DNA of 64,000 bases from contig JBEOJY010000033.1 of NCBI GenBank assembly GCA_040275305.1, positions 1 through 64,000 of the forward strand, read 5' to 3'. The notes under the pieces were generated by a model. It was not told the origin of the DNA. It was given only the letters and a program-made list of their open reading frames with translations, and did not search any database. This document shows, piece by piece, positions 15,478 to 24,004 of the stretch (the stretch's first letter is position 1; the number at the start of each line of letters is the position of its first letter). A program made the position numbers and the translations under genes. Origin of the DNA: JBEOJY01 sp040275305. GTDB lineage: Bacteria; Pseudomonadota; Alphaproteobacteria; UBA9219.

Positions 15478-16830
15478 TCACTTTGTGAAAAGATGGTCGT
15501 TCATAATGATATGAACCACAATGCTCCCAATATAGCCGATCATGATCGCCCATGCCCATTTCAGGTGCGCCATGAAGGTGTAGGTCTCTCTGCCGATACC
15601 CATAAGCGCGACACCTGCCGCTGAGCCAATCGACAAGAGGGAACCTCCAACACCTGCCGTTAGTGTTATTAAAAGCCATTGACCCAAGTCCATTTGGGGG
15701 TTCATGGTCAGGACGGCGAAGGTCAATGGAATATTATCAACGATGGCAGATAAAAGCCCGATGAGGATGTTTGCTGTCGTGCTTCCAAGGTCTGTGTAGA
15801 GCATTTTTGACAGACCTTCAAGATAACCAATCGCGCCTACGCCTCCAACGCAAAGCATAATGCCGTAGAAAAACAGAAGCGTATCCCACTCCACCTTCTC
15901 CAAAACTCCGAAGATATCGAATGGTTTTCTGATCGGCCAGCGTTCGCCGTCATTTGCGCCGGACACATCCGCCGCTGGAGATTTTTTGAGCATGCGTGTT
16001 TCTGCGCCGTTAAGAAAGTACCCGTAGATATTTAAGGCTCCTAACCCCATCATCATGCCTAAAAACGGGGGGAGATGCAGCGCGTGATCAAGAAAAACGG
16101 TGCTTGCTATCGTCACTAGAAATAGCCCGACAACGACATAGCCGCCCTTGTGTGCATGAACGACGTGGTTTGTAACTTCGGATGGTTTCTTTGGCAAAGT
16201 GAAGGAAATAATTGCGGCGGGAATGAGCCAATTGACCAACGCCGGGACAAAAAGCGCAAAGAATTGCCCGAACTCCACAACGCCTTTCTGCCAGATCATT
16301 AGGGTTGTTATATCGCCAAAAGGCGAGAAGGCTCCGCCTGCATTGGCGGCCACGACCACGCTTACTAAGGCCCCAGATGCGGCCTTCTTGTTTTTCCCAA
16401 GCGTCGATAGGACGACGGTTCCCATGACAAGCGCCGTTGTAAGGTTATCGGCAATGGGAGACAGAAAGAATGCGACAGTGCCCGTTATCCAATATATCCC
16501 TCTGATCGAGCGGGTGGACGCCATCAGTTTTGTTCGAAGGGATTCGAAAACATTGCGTTCAACCATGGTGTTAACAAAACTCATGGCGGAGAGCAGAAAC
16601 AGAAACAACTCGGCGTATTCCAAAAGAACATGCCTCAGCTTTTCTGTTACTTCATGGGAATGGCCTGTCTGTTGATAGGCAAGAGCAACAAGGATCCATA
16701 TAATTCCCGCCGCCGCCATGACGGGTTTAGATTTCCGCAGATGGATTTTTTCTTCCATAAAGACAAGCGCATACGCGCACGCAAATACGATCAAAATGGC
16801 TGGGCCAATCCACGACGTTGTTAGAAGCAT
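15478..16830 (-). CDS. nhaD: Na+/H+ antiporter NhaD
   Basis: NhaD exchanges cytoplasmic sodium for protons and supports salt and alkaline tolerance. The 450-residue protein has about 12-13 membrane segments and family landmarks: FLFLLSAMSFVNTMVERNVF, FFLSPIADNLTTALVMG, the Asn/Gly-rich AANAGGAFSPFGDITTLMIWQ and the C-terminal SAIVDNIPLTFAVLTM and GGSLLSIGSAAGVALMG. AGAGGAAAT precedes the ATG. It lies 99 bases downstream of otsB on the same strand, at the end of the trehalose gene cluster, consistent with an osmotic/salt-stress role. Confidence 0.92.
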   Translation of the reverse strand: MLLTTSWIGPAILIVFACAYALVFMEEKIHLRKSKPVMAAAGIIWILVALAYQQTGHSHEVTEKLRHVLLEYAELFLFLLSAMSFVNTMVERNVFESLRTKLMASTRSIRGIYWITGTVAFFLSPIADNLTTALVMGTVVLSTLGKNKKAASGALVSVVVAANAGGAFSPFGDITTLMIWQKGVVEFGQFFALFVPALVNWLIPAAIISFTLPKKPSEVTNHVVHAHKGGYVVVGLFLVTIASTVFLDHALHLPPFLGMMMGLGALNIYGYFLNGAETRMLKKSPAADVSGANDGERWPIRKPFDIFGVLEKVEWDTLLFFYGIMLCVGGVGAIGYLEGLSKMLYTDLGSTTANILIGLLSAIVDNIPLTFAVLTMNPQMDLGQWLLITLTAGVGGSLLSIGSAAGVALMGIGRETYTFMAHLKWAWAIMIGYIGSIVVHIIMNDHLFTK

Positions 16831-16929
16831 ATTTCCTCTGCTGACTTATGGATCATGATAAGGAAGGCGGTGAACAATGCGCAGGATAAGCGTCCGACGA
16901 AGGTCGAGCAATGGAATTGGACGGGTTGT

Positions 16930-17661
16930 CTATTGTTGAGCAAGGGAACGCAAGAAGCGCCTCACTTCTGATGGAGAATCAAAGCCCAACTCGTGGTTTG
17001 CGTAGGCTGTCCCAACGGGAATGAGCGTGCCATCGAATTGAAGGAGCAGTTTTAAAGACGAATCGCTTCCTACGTCATCGCCTATGTAGACAGGATTCAG
17101 CCCGCAAAACATGCCTCCATCGCCAGCCAGCCTTGCCAAAACGTCGCCTTTTGCGACATCGTTAGGCCTTATCTCAAGACACGTACCATAATGTGCAAGA
17201 TAATAGTTGGACGCTTGCTTTTTCAGCATATCGTCAAGGTCTTCTTTAAGGCAGGTTAATTCTGGATCAGGAACATGAACGGCGAAAGTAAAATATTTAT
17301 CTTCGATTATGCAGTTTGGATAATGCTGAATAATCTTTTCTATTTCCGAGTGCAGCAATTCGGGAATTTCATGATGCAAGGCAATCGGAACGTCTTTCGG
17401 ATCCAATCTTTGTTCACACCCGTGACAGCCGATGACGGGGCATTGAAACGGACTAAAGAACCGATCAATTTGGTCAACGCTGCGCCCTGTGACAAGCGCA
17501 AAACGAATGGCCGTATCCAAAGATAACGCACGAATAGTCGCTCGAAGATCCTCCGGAATATCGAAACATGTTGGATCCGGCTGGGATTCAATGAGCGTAT
17601 CATCGAAATCCAAAAAGAATATGGTATGAGCAGAAAATGTCTGAAGCATCATTTTTCTCAT
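16930..17661 (-). CDS. otsB: Trehalose-6-phosphate phosphatase OtsB
   Basis: OtsB is a HAD-superfamily phosphatase that removes phosphate from trehalose-6-phosphate. The 243-residue protein shows motif I FLDFDDTLIES (nucleophile D18, acid/base D20), motif II VTGRS, the cap-domain region GCHGCEQR, a substrate-binding CLEIRPNDVAKGD block, and motif IV YIGDDVGSD. Its start overlaps the stop of the glycosyltransferase gene by four bases. Together with otsA two genes upstream it completes the OtsAB trehalose pathway. The unusual feature is the glycosyltransferase gene between the two. Confidence 0.92.
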   Translation of the reverse strand: MRKMMLQTFSAHTIFFLDFDDTLIESQPDPTCFDIPEDLRATIRALSLDTAIRFALVTGRSVDQIDRFFSPFQCPVIGCHGCEQRLDPKDVPIALHHEIPELLHSEIEKIIQHYPNCIIEDKYFTFAVHVPDPELTCLKEDLDDMLKKQASNYYLAHYGTCLEIRPNDVAKGDVLARLAGDGGMFCGLNPVYIGDDVGSDSSLKLLLQFDGTLIPVGTAYANHELGFDSPSEVRRFLRSLAQQ

Positions 17662-18689
17662 ATAATCCCATGGTAGATATCGAGGTAAGAGATAGTCATG
17701 CTTTCGGAAGAAAACCTCTTTTCAAAATCCTTTCGGACAAGACGGCGATCCAATTGATTAAGCTGTGATACCGCATGCAAGGCGGTTTCTTTGTTGGCAA
17801 CAACGAAACCGCTTTGTCCGTCCCTTACGATTTCCGCCACGGCGCCTCTGTTAAATCCGATCACAGGTGTTCCGCAGGCCATGGCCTCAATCATTACTAA
17901 ACCAAATGGCTCGTCCCAACTGATGGGAAATAAAAGAGCTTTTGCTCCCGCCAGTAAGTCTTGTTTTTTCGCATCATTAAGTTCCCCAAGATATTCTATG
18001 CCGTTTTTGCCAAGCTCTGGCTCTATCTTGGATTCAAAATAATCGCGATGGGCTGGATATATTTTTGCGCCAATACGCAACGGAAGGCCGGATTCCTTTG
18101 CGATTTCGATTGCGATATGCGGGCCTTTATCCGGAACAAAACTGCCGAGAAACGCCAGATATTTTCCCTCCTCATAGCGTGGAGAATAGAGATTATTCGG
18201 CATTCCGTTGAGCGCTGTTCCTACCCAATTAAGTTCCGGGGCAAAGGAACGCTGAGTCTCTGAGATCGCGATGTAAGGGTGCTTCGCGCAGTAATCTTGA
18301 TGGAAGTTATCCTCCAGCGGGTGAATATGGAATGTCGTGACGTAAGGAACGCGCAACGATTGTTCAATTAGATATTGAATATGGCTGCAATGAAAGTTGA
18401 TGATATCAAAATTATCTTGCTCCTTGAGAAGATCGAGCATCTGCCGCGCATGGTCTCGAACGGGTGCAAAATACGGCGGATTTAATCCGATGGCTTTGGG
18501 GATGATGGCATGAATAGTGCCCGCCGTTTTTGAATCCCCGGAACAAAAGACCGTCACGTTATGTCCCAAAGACGACAGTTCTTGCGCGAGGTAGTGAACA
18601 TCGCGTTCGATGCCGCCGTATCCATAGGGCGGCACAGATACATAGAGGGGAGCAACGAGCGCAATTTTCAATTTATCTGACATTCTCAT
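17658..18689 (-). CDS. GT4-family glycosyltransferase in the trehalose cluster
   Basis: A 343-residue GT-B fold retaining glycosyltransferase. The N-terminal VAPLYVSVPPYGYGGIERDVHYLAQELSSLGHNVTVF (written in part) has the G-G-x-E/D-R acceptor loop, and the donor side has FLGSFVPDKGPHIAIEIAK, GAKALLFPISWDEPFGLVMIEAMACGTPVIGFNRGAVAEIV (written in part) with the E-x7-E motif. The start overlaps otsA by 17 bases and its stop overlaps otsB by four, so it is translationally coupled to both. It could make a glucosyl compatible solute (for example a glucosylglycerate-type compound), or glycosylate an envelope polymer; sequence alone does not decide. Confidence 0.88.
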   Translation of the reverse strand: MRMSDKLKIALVAPLYVSVPPYGYGGIERDVHYLAQELSSLGHNVTVFCSGDSKTAGTIHAIIPKAIGLNPPYFAPVRDHARQMLDLLKEQDNFDIINFHCSHIQYLIEQSLRVPYVTTFHIHPLEDNFHQDYCAKHPYIAISETQRSFAPELNWVGTALNGMPNNLYSPRYEEGKYLAFLGSFVPDKGPHIAIEIAKESGLPLRIGAKIYPAHRDYFESKIEPELGKNGIEYLGELNDAKKQDLLAGAKALLFPISWDEPFGLVMIEAMACGTPVIGFNRGAVAEIVRDGQSGFVVANKETALHAVSQLNQLDRRLVRKDFEKRFSSESMTISYLDIYHGII

Positions 18690-20934
18690 CTTTCAACGTT
18701 GTTTCAAAAATGTAGTTCTCGCTATTCTGATCGAGATCGCTGACAAGCGCATTTAGTTGTTGCTTCTTGTGCAAGATTGCGGCGTCAGCCAGAATTTTTC
18801 CCGCCCAACGAAACACGTTGTTGTGTTTCAGGTGTTCGCGCATCGTGTGCATCTGTTCCCTTTGGATGTTTTCTGGAACACTCAGCGCGGCAAGTAACGC
18901 TGTTACAAAGTCTCTTTCGTCGTGCGGATTAACTGGAATACTATGGGGGAGTTCTTTAACGGCTCCTGCAAAGCGGCTGATGATAACAACGCCTAATTCG
19001 TCGTCCCTTGCCGCTATGAACTCTTTTGCAACGAGATTCATCCCGTCATGCAGGGAGGAAACCACGCAAATGTCGGCGGCGCGATAGAATCGGTAGACGT
19101 CTTCTTTCGATTGGTTTTCCAGACGAAGGTAAACCGGGGTCCAGTTTTCTGTTTCGAATTCTCGATTTATCTCCGAGCAGATGCGTTGAACGTCCTGTGC
19201 CGTTTGCGTGTATACGCCAAGATCTTTGCGCGGCGAGAGCGCGGCGATTTGAATAAAATTGACCTTCCCATGCAATGCTTTGTTTTCTCTCAAAAGAGTG
19301 TGAAAGGCCGACAGTCTTTCTGGAATTCCCTTGACAAAGTCCATGCGCTCAACACCCAAGAAGACTTTGTTCTGAGGGGGGATGCCGAGTTCATCCCGTA
19401 GATTTTTCCGACAGACTTCCGTTGGCTCGATTTGAGAAAGTCTTTCGAGGGGCCATTCTATGGAAACCGGATAAGCGCGCACCAAGCAGTGATGCCCAAA
19501 ACGCTCAACTGAATCCAACTCCATATCAACACGCGCTTCAAGATTTGCTCGGACGACATCGAAGAAATTGTTGCACATATAGGCCGTTTGCATGCCCACA
19601 ATGTCGCTGGAAAGAATTCCGTCCAAGAAGTCCTTTCCCCATGGCAGAATGCTGAATATCTCGCTGTTGGGCCAAGGAATATGCCAATAGAGGACGACGA
19701 CGGCCTTAGGCAACTTTTCCTTTACCATGCGAGGGACAAGCGCGAGTTGGTAGTCTTGCACAAGAACGATGGGGGATTCAGTTTGCGCTTCCGCGATAAT
19801 GGCGTCGGCATACATCTGGTTTGTTTTTACATAAACCAGCCAGTCTTTTTCACAAAAATGCGGCTTGATGTAGCCCATGCTGCAACACAGGGGATAAATA
19901 CCACCAGAACAAATGCCGTGATAGAAACTCTCATAATCGCTTTTTGACTGACGAATTCTTCTTAAAAAATAGTGTTTTCCGAATTCTTCGATTTTGACGT
20001 GATCAAGCTTCTTATCGGGTTTACCAACGCCAATAGCTATCCACGTGCCAGAGCAGGCTTTAACCACAGGCTCCATGGCGGTGACGAGGCCGTTAACATT
20101 TCTTTTTTCCGTGACGGTTCCTTTGTCATCCCGACAGTGGGTGACAGGTTCCCTGAAGGACGCTACGAGAACCTGCGTAGAGGGAAAGCTCTCTCGAATG
20201 AGACTCTGCAGGTTTTTATCCGTCCAGATAGCCCCATCTTGCCGTTGCCTCAAATATTCTTTTTCAAGCCCGCGCACCTCTTTTTGGATGTCGCGTATCA
20301 GGGGGAGAATATCTCTAGACAGGCCTTTGGGCGGCAATCCTTTCTGGAGATAATTCCTTATCGCCTTTGTCCACCCAGAAAGGGTGATGCGCGCAACAAG
20401 AACGGTAATCAGCGTCACGACACCGCAAACGACCAATAAGAAGATGACGGCATATTTGGTTGTTGTTTCTTCACGCCGATCAATAAAAGAGAGATCGTGC
20501 GCTATAACGATTTTGTGACCTTCTTCTCCTGCCTCTAAAGCAAGAGGGAAGCTGGCAATCAAAACACTGCCCCCTTTCAAATAGATAGGGTCAAACACCT
20601 CTTTCTCTGTTATGGGGTTCTGGTCACAGCTGTAATCGTCTGGAAATGCTTTGCTCTTGTAAACGGGCGCTTTTTCAATGCCACAATAGGCAAGACCGAT
20701 AACACGCTTATCTTCTGCCACTCTGGAAAATAAGCTTTGAATTCGTGAACTGTTTTTAAGGTGCAGCGCTTCCCTGACGTTATCCTCAATCGAAGAAAAA
20801 ATAAGCTGTGATCGCATGCGAACGTCCGCGATGAACCACTCCGTGGTTATCGTTTCAGCAAACGGGATCAACGCAAACGCCGTTAATATGATGGTAGCGA
20901 TAAGGGGTAAACCAAATCGAACAAGAAGCTTCAC
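18673..20934 (-). CDS. otsA: Membrane-anchored trehalose-6-phosphate synthase with sensor-like N-terminus
   Basis: The C-terminal ~480 residues form a GT20 trehalose-phosphate synthase, joining UDP-glucose and glucose-6-phosphate: LVQDYQLALVP (D394), LYWHIPWPN (H418), GVERMDFVKGIPERL (R530, K535) and SLHDGMNLVAKEF (630-638). The N-terminal ~250 residues are extra: a helix at 8-27, a ~130-residue predicted periplasmic domain with a few cysteines, a second helix at 161-183, then a HAMP-like/coiled-coil linker. E. coli OtsA is 474 residues and soluble, so this 753-residue protein is a sensor-enzyme fusion. The loop usually written NxxLWP reads SGGIYPL (Trp replaced by Tyr347) and the GGL loop reads NGL, modest departures in the glucose-6-phosphate site. 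It heads the cluster otsA-GT4-otsB-nhaD. Confidence 0.9.
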   Translation of the reverse strand: MKLLVRFGLPLIATIILTAFALIPFAETITTEWFIADVRMRSQLIFSSIEDNVREALHLKNSSRIQSLFSRVAEDKRVIGLAYCGIEKAPVYKSKAFPDDYSCDQNPITEKEVFDPIYLKGGSVLIASFPLALEAGEEGHKIVIAHDLSFIDRREETTTKYAVIFLLVVCGVVTLITVLVARITLSGWTKAIRNYLQKGLPPKGLSRDILPLIRDIQKEVRGLEKEYLRQRQDGAIWTDKNLQSLIRESFPSTQVLVASFREPVTHCRDDKGTVTEKRNVNGLVTAMEPVVKACSGTWIAIGVGKPDKKLDHVKIEEFGKHYFLRRIRQSKSDYESFYHGICSGGIYPLCCSMGYIKPHFCEKDWLVYVKTNQMYADAIIAEAQTESPIVLVQDYQLALVPRMVKEKLPKAVVVLYWHIPWPNSEIFSILPWGKDFLDGILSSDIVGMQTAYMCNNFFDVVRANLEARVDMELDSVERFGHHCLVRAYPVSIEWPLERLSQIEPTEVCRKNLRDELGIPPQNKVFLGVERMDFVKGIPERLSAFHTLLRENKALHGKVNFIQIAALSPRKDLGVYTQTAQDVQRICSEINREFETENWTPVYLRLENQSKEDVYRFYRAADICVVSSLHDGMNLVAKEFIAARDDELGVVIISRFAGAVKELPHSIPVNPHDERDFVTALLAALSVPENIQREQMHTMREHLKHNNVFRWAGKILADAAILHKKQQLNALVSDLDQNSENYIFETTLKDENVR

Positions 20935-21117
20935 CTCGACGCGTCCTCCATTGAATACGGGATTTTTCTTTTAATGTCTTTTTCCACTCAAGCCAACCCT
21001 CTTGACACGGAGTACAAATTTCGCTAGCTCTTAGTGGAGCCGCGTCTGCTTTTGAAAATGACTCGCCAACTTTTGATGTGCGGTTGGTATATTGAACTTT
21101 GTCCGGTTTGACTTTAT

Positions 21118-22968
21118 TTAGCGATTACGTTTGCGCAATGCGTTGATCTTTTCCGCTTTTGATGAATCTATCCACCAGTCGCCAATAATGTCGAGGCCAT
21201 AAGGAGGCGGGGTGTTGGGGCGTCCAAAAATATCCCAAGCCGCTACGCGGTAGGCTCCGAAATGCCAGTGCGGTATGACGTAATGTTGCCAAAGCAGCAA
21301 GCGGTCTAGCGCGTGGCAGGCTGTGACGAGCTCTTCGCGCGACTGGCTTCTGATTAAGCGATTCACAATGTCATCCACGGCTGGATCGCGTACGCCAATT
21401 CGGTTGCGGCTGCCTTTTGTGTTTGCTTTGGTCGAGGACCAGAAGTCGTATTGTTCATTGCCGGGCGAGAGGCTTTGGCCGAAGACGTAGATGATCATGT
21501 CATAGTCAAAGTTATCCAAACGATTCTGATACTGCGACGAATCGACAATGCGCAGGTTGGCTTGAATGCCGAGGCGTTCGAGATTGCGGATAAAGGGTTG
21601 CGCCCAGCGCTCAAAAATTGGTTTGTTGTCGAGAATTTCGAAAACAAACGGTTTTCCCTGCGCGTTGACGAGCTTGCCTTCCTTGCTCAGGGTCCAGCCT
21701 GCCTGTTTTAGCAAATCGGCTGCTTTATGCAGATTTTCGCGATTGTCGCCGCTGCCGTCCGTTACAGGAGGGGCGTATTCATGCGTGAAAACTTCGTCAG
21801 GAACTTTGCCGCGCCATGGTTCAAGCAGCTTGAGTTCTTCTTTCGATGGCAACCCTTTAGAGGCCAATTCTGAATTGTCAAAATAGCTGCGCGTGCGTTC
21901 GTAGGCGCCGTAGGCTACGTTTTTGTTGCCCCATTCGAAATCGAACGCGTAGTTGAGCGCTTCGCGCACGCGGCGATCCTTGAACAGGTCTCGGCGCGTG
22001 TTCATGACAAAGCCCTGCATTCCGGAAGGCAGCTCGTTCTTGATGACGAGCTTCTGAATTTGTCCTTGACGGACGGCGGGTGTCGTGTAGGCGAGCGCCC
22101 AATTCTTGGCGACATTTTCCATGCGCAGGTCGTAGCGTCCCGCGAACAAGGCTTCGAGCGCCACGGTTTCGTCGCGGTAGTAATCATAGACGATTGTATC
22201 GAAATTATAGCGGCCTTTGTTGATGGGCAGGTCTTTGGCCCACCAATCTTTCACGCGCTTGAAGCTTAGGCTGCGGCCTTGCTCAATGGCATCGAATTCG
22301 TAGGGGCCGCTGCCCATGATTGGTTGCAAAGTTGTGGCAGAGAAATCCTTTCCTTGCCAGAACGCTTTCGAGAAGACGGGTAATTGCCCTAGAATCATCG
22401 GAAGTTCGGCGTTTGTTTTATCTTTTAGAATAAAGCGGACTTCGCGCGGCCCCGTCTTTTCGGCTTTGGCAACGTCCTTGTAATAGCTGCGATACTGCGG
22501 GTGGCCTTTATCGCGTAGAATTTCGTACGAAAAAATGACATCGTCTGGAGTCACCGAGCTGCCGTCATGGAATCTGGCTTGAGGACGTAGTTTATAGGAC
22601 ACCCAGCTGCGATCTTGAGCTACTGCGACTGTTTCCGCAATCCAGCCATATTGGCTGAATGGCTCGTCGAGCGCAGCGGCCATCAGCGTTTCAAAGACCA
22701 GTCCGGCGCCATCGGCAGCGACCCCTTTGAGCGTGAACGGATTGATTGTGTCGTAGGTTCCGAGGGATGCCAAGCGCAACTCGCCGCCTTTGGGCGCGTT
22801 CGGGTTGGCGTGGTCAAAATGTTGGAAATCTGCGTGATATTTTGTGTTGCCATGAAGGGCGAGGCCATGTTGAGGACCTTCGGGCAATGCGGCAGCAGGC
22901 GTAGCCATGCCAATCAACAGCGTTCCCATCATAAGCGAGAGCGCAGATATCGTAGAAATTATACGCAT
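21118..22968 (-). CDS. Periplasmic solute-binding protein, family 5 (YejA-like)
   Basis: An extracellular solute-binding protein of the oligopeptide/dipeptide/nickel class that feeds an ABC importer. The 616-residue precursor starts at ATG 22968 (AGGAAA eight bases upstream) with a signal peptide MRIISTISALSLMMGTLLIGMATPAAA (written in part). NGLALHGxxKY-type and FDHANPNAPKGGELRLASLGTYDTINPF (part) are YejA-like, as is RAYFDNSELASKGLPS-like text further on. YejA homologues bind microcin C-like or oligopeptides. No permease or ATPase gene is adjacent, so it is an orphan, co-transcribed with the SapC-family gene 4 bases upstream. Longer start at 23037 rejected because it precedes the signal peptide. 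Confidence 0.88.
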   Translation of the reverse strand: MRIISTISALSLMMGTLLIGMATPAAALPEGPQHGLALHGNTKYHADFQHFDHANPNAPKGGELRLASLGTYDTINPFTLKGVAADGAGLVFETLMAAALDEPFSQYGWIAETVAVAQDRSWVSYKLRPQARFHDGSSVTPDDVIFSYEILRDKGHPQYRSYYKDVAKAEKTGPREVRFILKDKTNAELPMILGQLPVFSKAFWQGKDFSATTLQPIMGSGPYEFDAIEQGRSLSFKRVKDWWAKDLPINKGRYNFDTIVYDYYRDETVALEALFAGRYDLRMENVAKNWALAYTTPAVRQGQIQKLVIKNELPSGMQGFVMNTRRDLFKDRRVREALNYAFDFEWGNKNVAYGAYERTRSYFDNSELASKGLPSKEELKLLEPWRGKVPDEVFTHEYAPPVTDGSGDNRENLHKAADLLKQAGWTLSKEGKLVNAQGKPFVFEILDNKPIFERWAQPFIRNLERLGIQANLRIVDSSQYQNRLDNFDYDMIIYVFGQSLSPGNEQYDFWSSTKANTKGSRNRIGVRDPAVDDIVNRLIRSQSREELVTACHALDRLLLWQHYVIPHWHFGAYRVAAWDIFGRPNTPPPYGLDIIGDWWIDSSKAEKINALRKRNR

Positions 22969-22972
22969 GTGG

Positions 22973-23758
22973 CTATTTCCTGGCTTGCAGCAACTCGACA
23001 AGGTTCTGCCATCGGTGCGACGAGAGAAGCTGGGCATAGACTAGCCCAAGCCAGCCTTTGCGACGCCAGTGCATGAAAACGTTATCAGGCAGCGCATCGA
23101 ATTTCTTGGGGTCGATGACGAGAAATCCGTTGAGTTGTAGCTGGGTGCCGTCTCGAAGATCGATTTGGGCATCATTTTGCATCAAGAGGTCGAATTCTTT
23201 CAGCGCATTGACGAATTCGTCGGTGCCTTCGCCTTGTTGTCGCAGGGTGGCGCAAAAATCCATTGCGCCTTTTGTGAAAGAACTGGGTTGCCCGTCCGGT
23301 TCAAATAACGCAAATTCTCCTTCTTTACCAAGCATTTCGCACTTTTCGTCGAGGCAGAGCACAAATTGCTTTTGGGTTGGGTCGTCCATCAGGATGAAGG
23401 GGTAACGGCGCACGTAGGCGGGCAGGTAGGCTCCGCTTTGCCAACGGTATTCTTTGTCGAGAAATAGGTTGCTGTCGTTGCGTAAGCCGACCACTGCCGC
23501 TGGAATCGGGTTCGCTCCTGCCGCGAAAACGATGGGGTAGTAGGCGGAGGCCATCGGAAATTCGTCGATTAATAGCGGGATCGCGTTGGTGTTGTTCGCG
23601 AATTTGAAATTAGTCGGGCGTGAAAGGCGTAGTTCCAAGTCGCGCGAGCGATCAAGGGGACGCGGCGCGTTGTAGAACATCGGGAGCGCAGTTTCCTGCG
23701 ACGCATTTTGCGCTTGCGTTGAGGGAGGCGTCGGTTTGGTTGGGGGGATATCTGCCAT
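22973..23758 (-). CDS. SapC-family protein
   Basis: A 261-residue soluble protein from ATG 23758 (AAGGTG eight bases upstream). It matches the alphaproteobacterial SapC family pattern: N-terminal FYNAPRPLDRSRD, FPMASAYYPIVFAAGANPIPAAVVGLR (part), LFLDKEYRWQSGAYLPAYVRRYPF (part), and a C-terminal KKFDALPDNVFMHWRRKGWLGLVYAQLLS (part). The biochemical role of the family is not settled despite the name, which recalls peptide-transport permease SapC, to which it is unrelated in sequence. The gene is followed closely by the solute-binding protein gene, suggesting a shared function in peptide uptake or sensing. Confidence 0.82.
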   Translation of the reverse strand: MADIPPTKPTPPSTQAQNASQETALPMFYNAPRPLDRSRDLELRLSRPTNFKFANNTNAIPLLIDEFPMASAYYPIVFAAGANPIPAAVVGLRNDSNLFLDKEYRWQSGAYLPAYVRRYPFILMDDPTQKQFVLCLDEKCEMLGKEGEFALFEPDGQPSSFTKGAMDFCATLRQQGEGTDEFVNALKEFDLLMQNDAQIDLRDGTQLQLNGFLVIDPKKFDALPDNVFMHWRRKGWLGLVYAQLLSSHRWQNLVELLQARK

Positions 23759-24004
23759 GGAATGCACCTTGGTGAAGTGGCGGCTCGTCATGCGTTTCGA
23801 CAATACAGGAAAATCCAGACGACACAAGGCATGGGTCATGTGGTGCCATTATGGCACTGTCATGATAGAAGGTTTGGGTATACTGAAAATTAATCTTTGA
23901 AACCTAGCTTCGTTCTGTAATGTGTGTGTGCGTGGTATCAGGCCTTTCCCAAGGGCATGCGCGCATGTAGTTTCCGGCGGCCTTCTTCCGCAAGGAGTTT
24001 CCTT

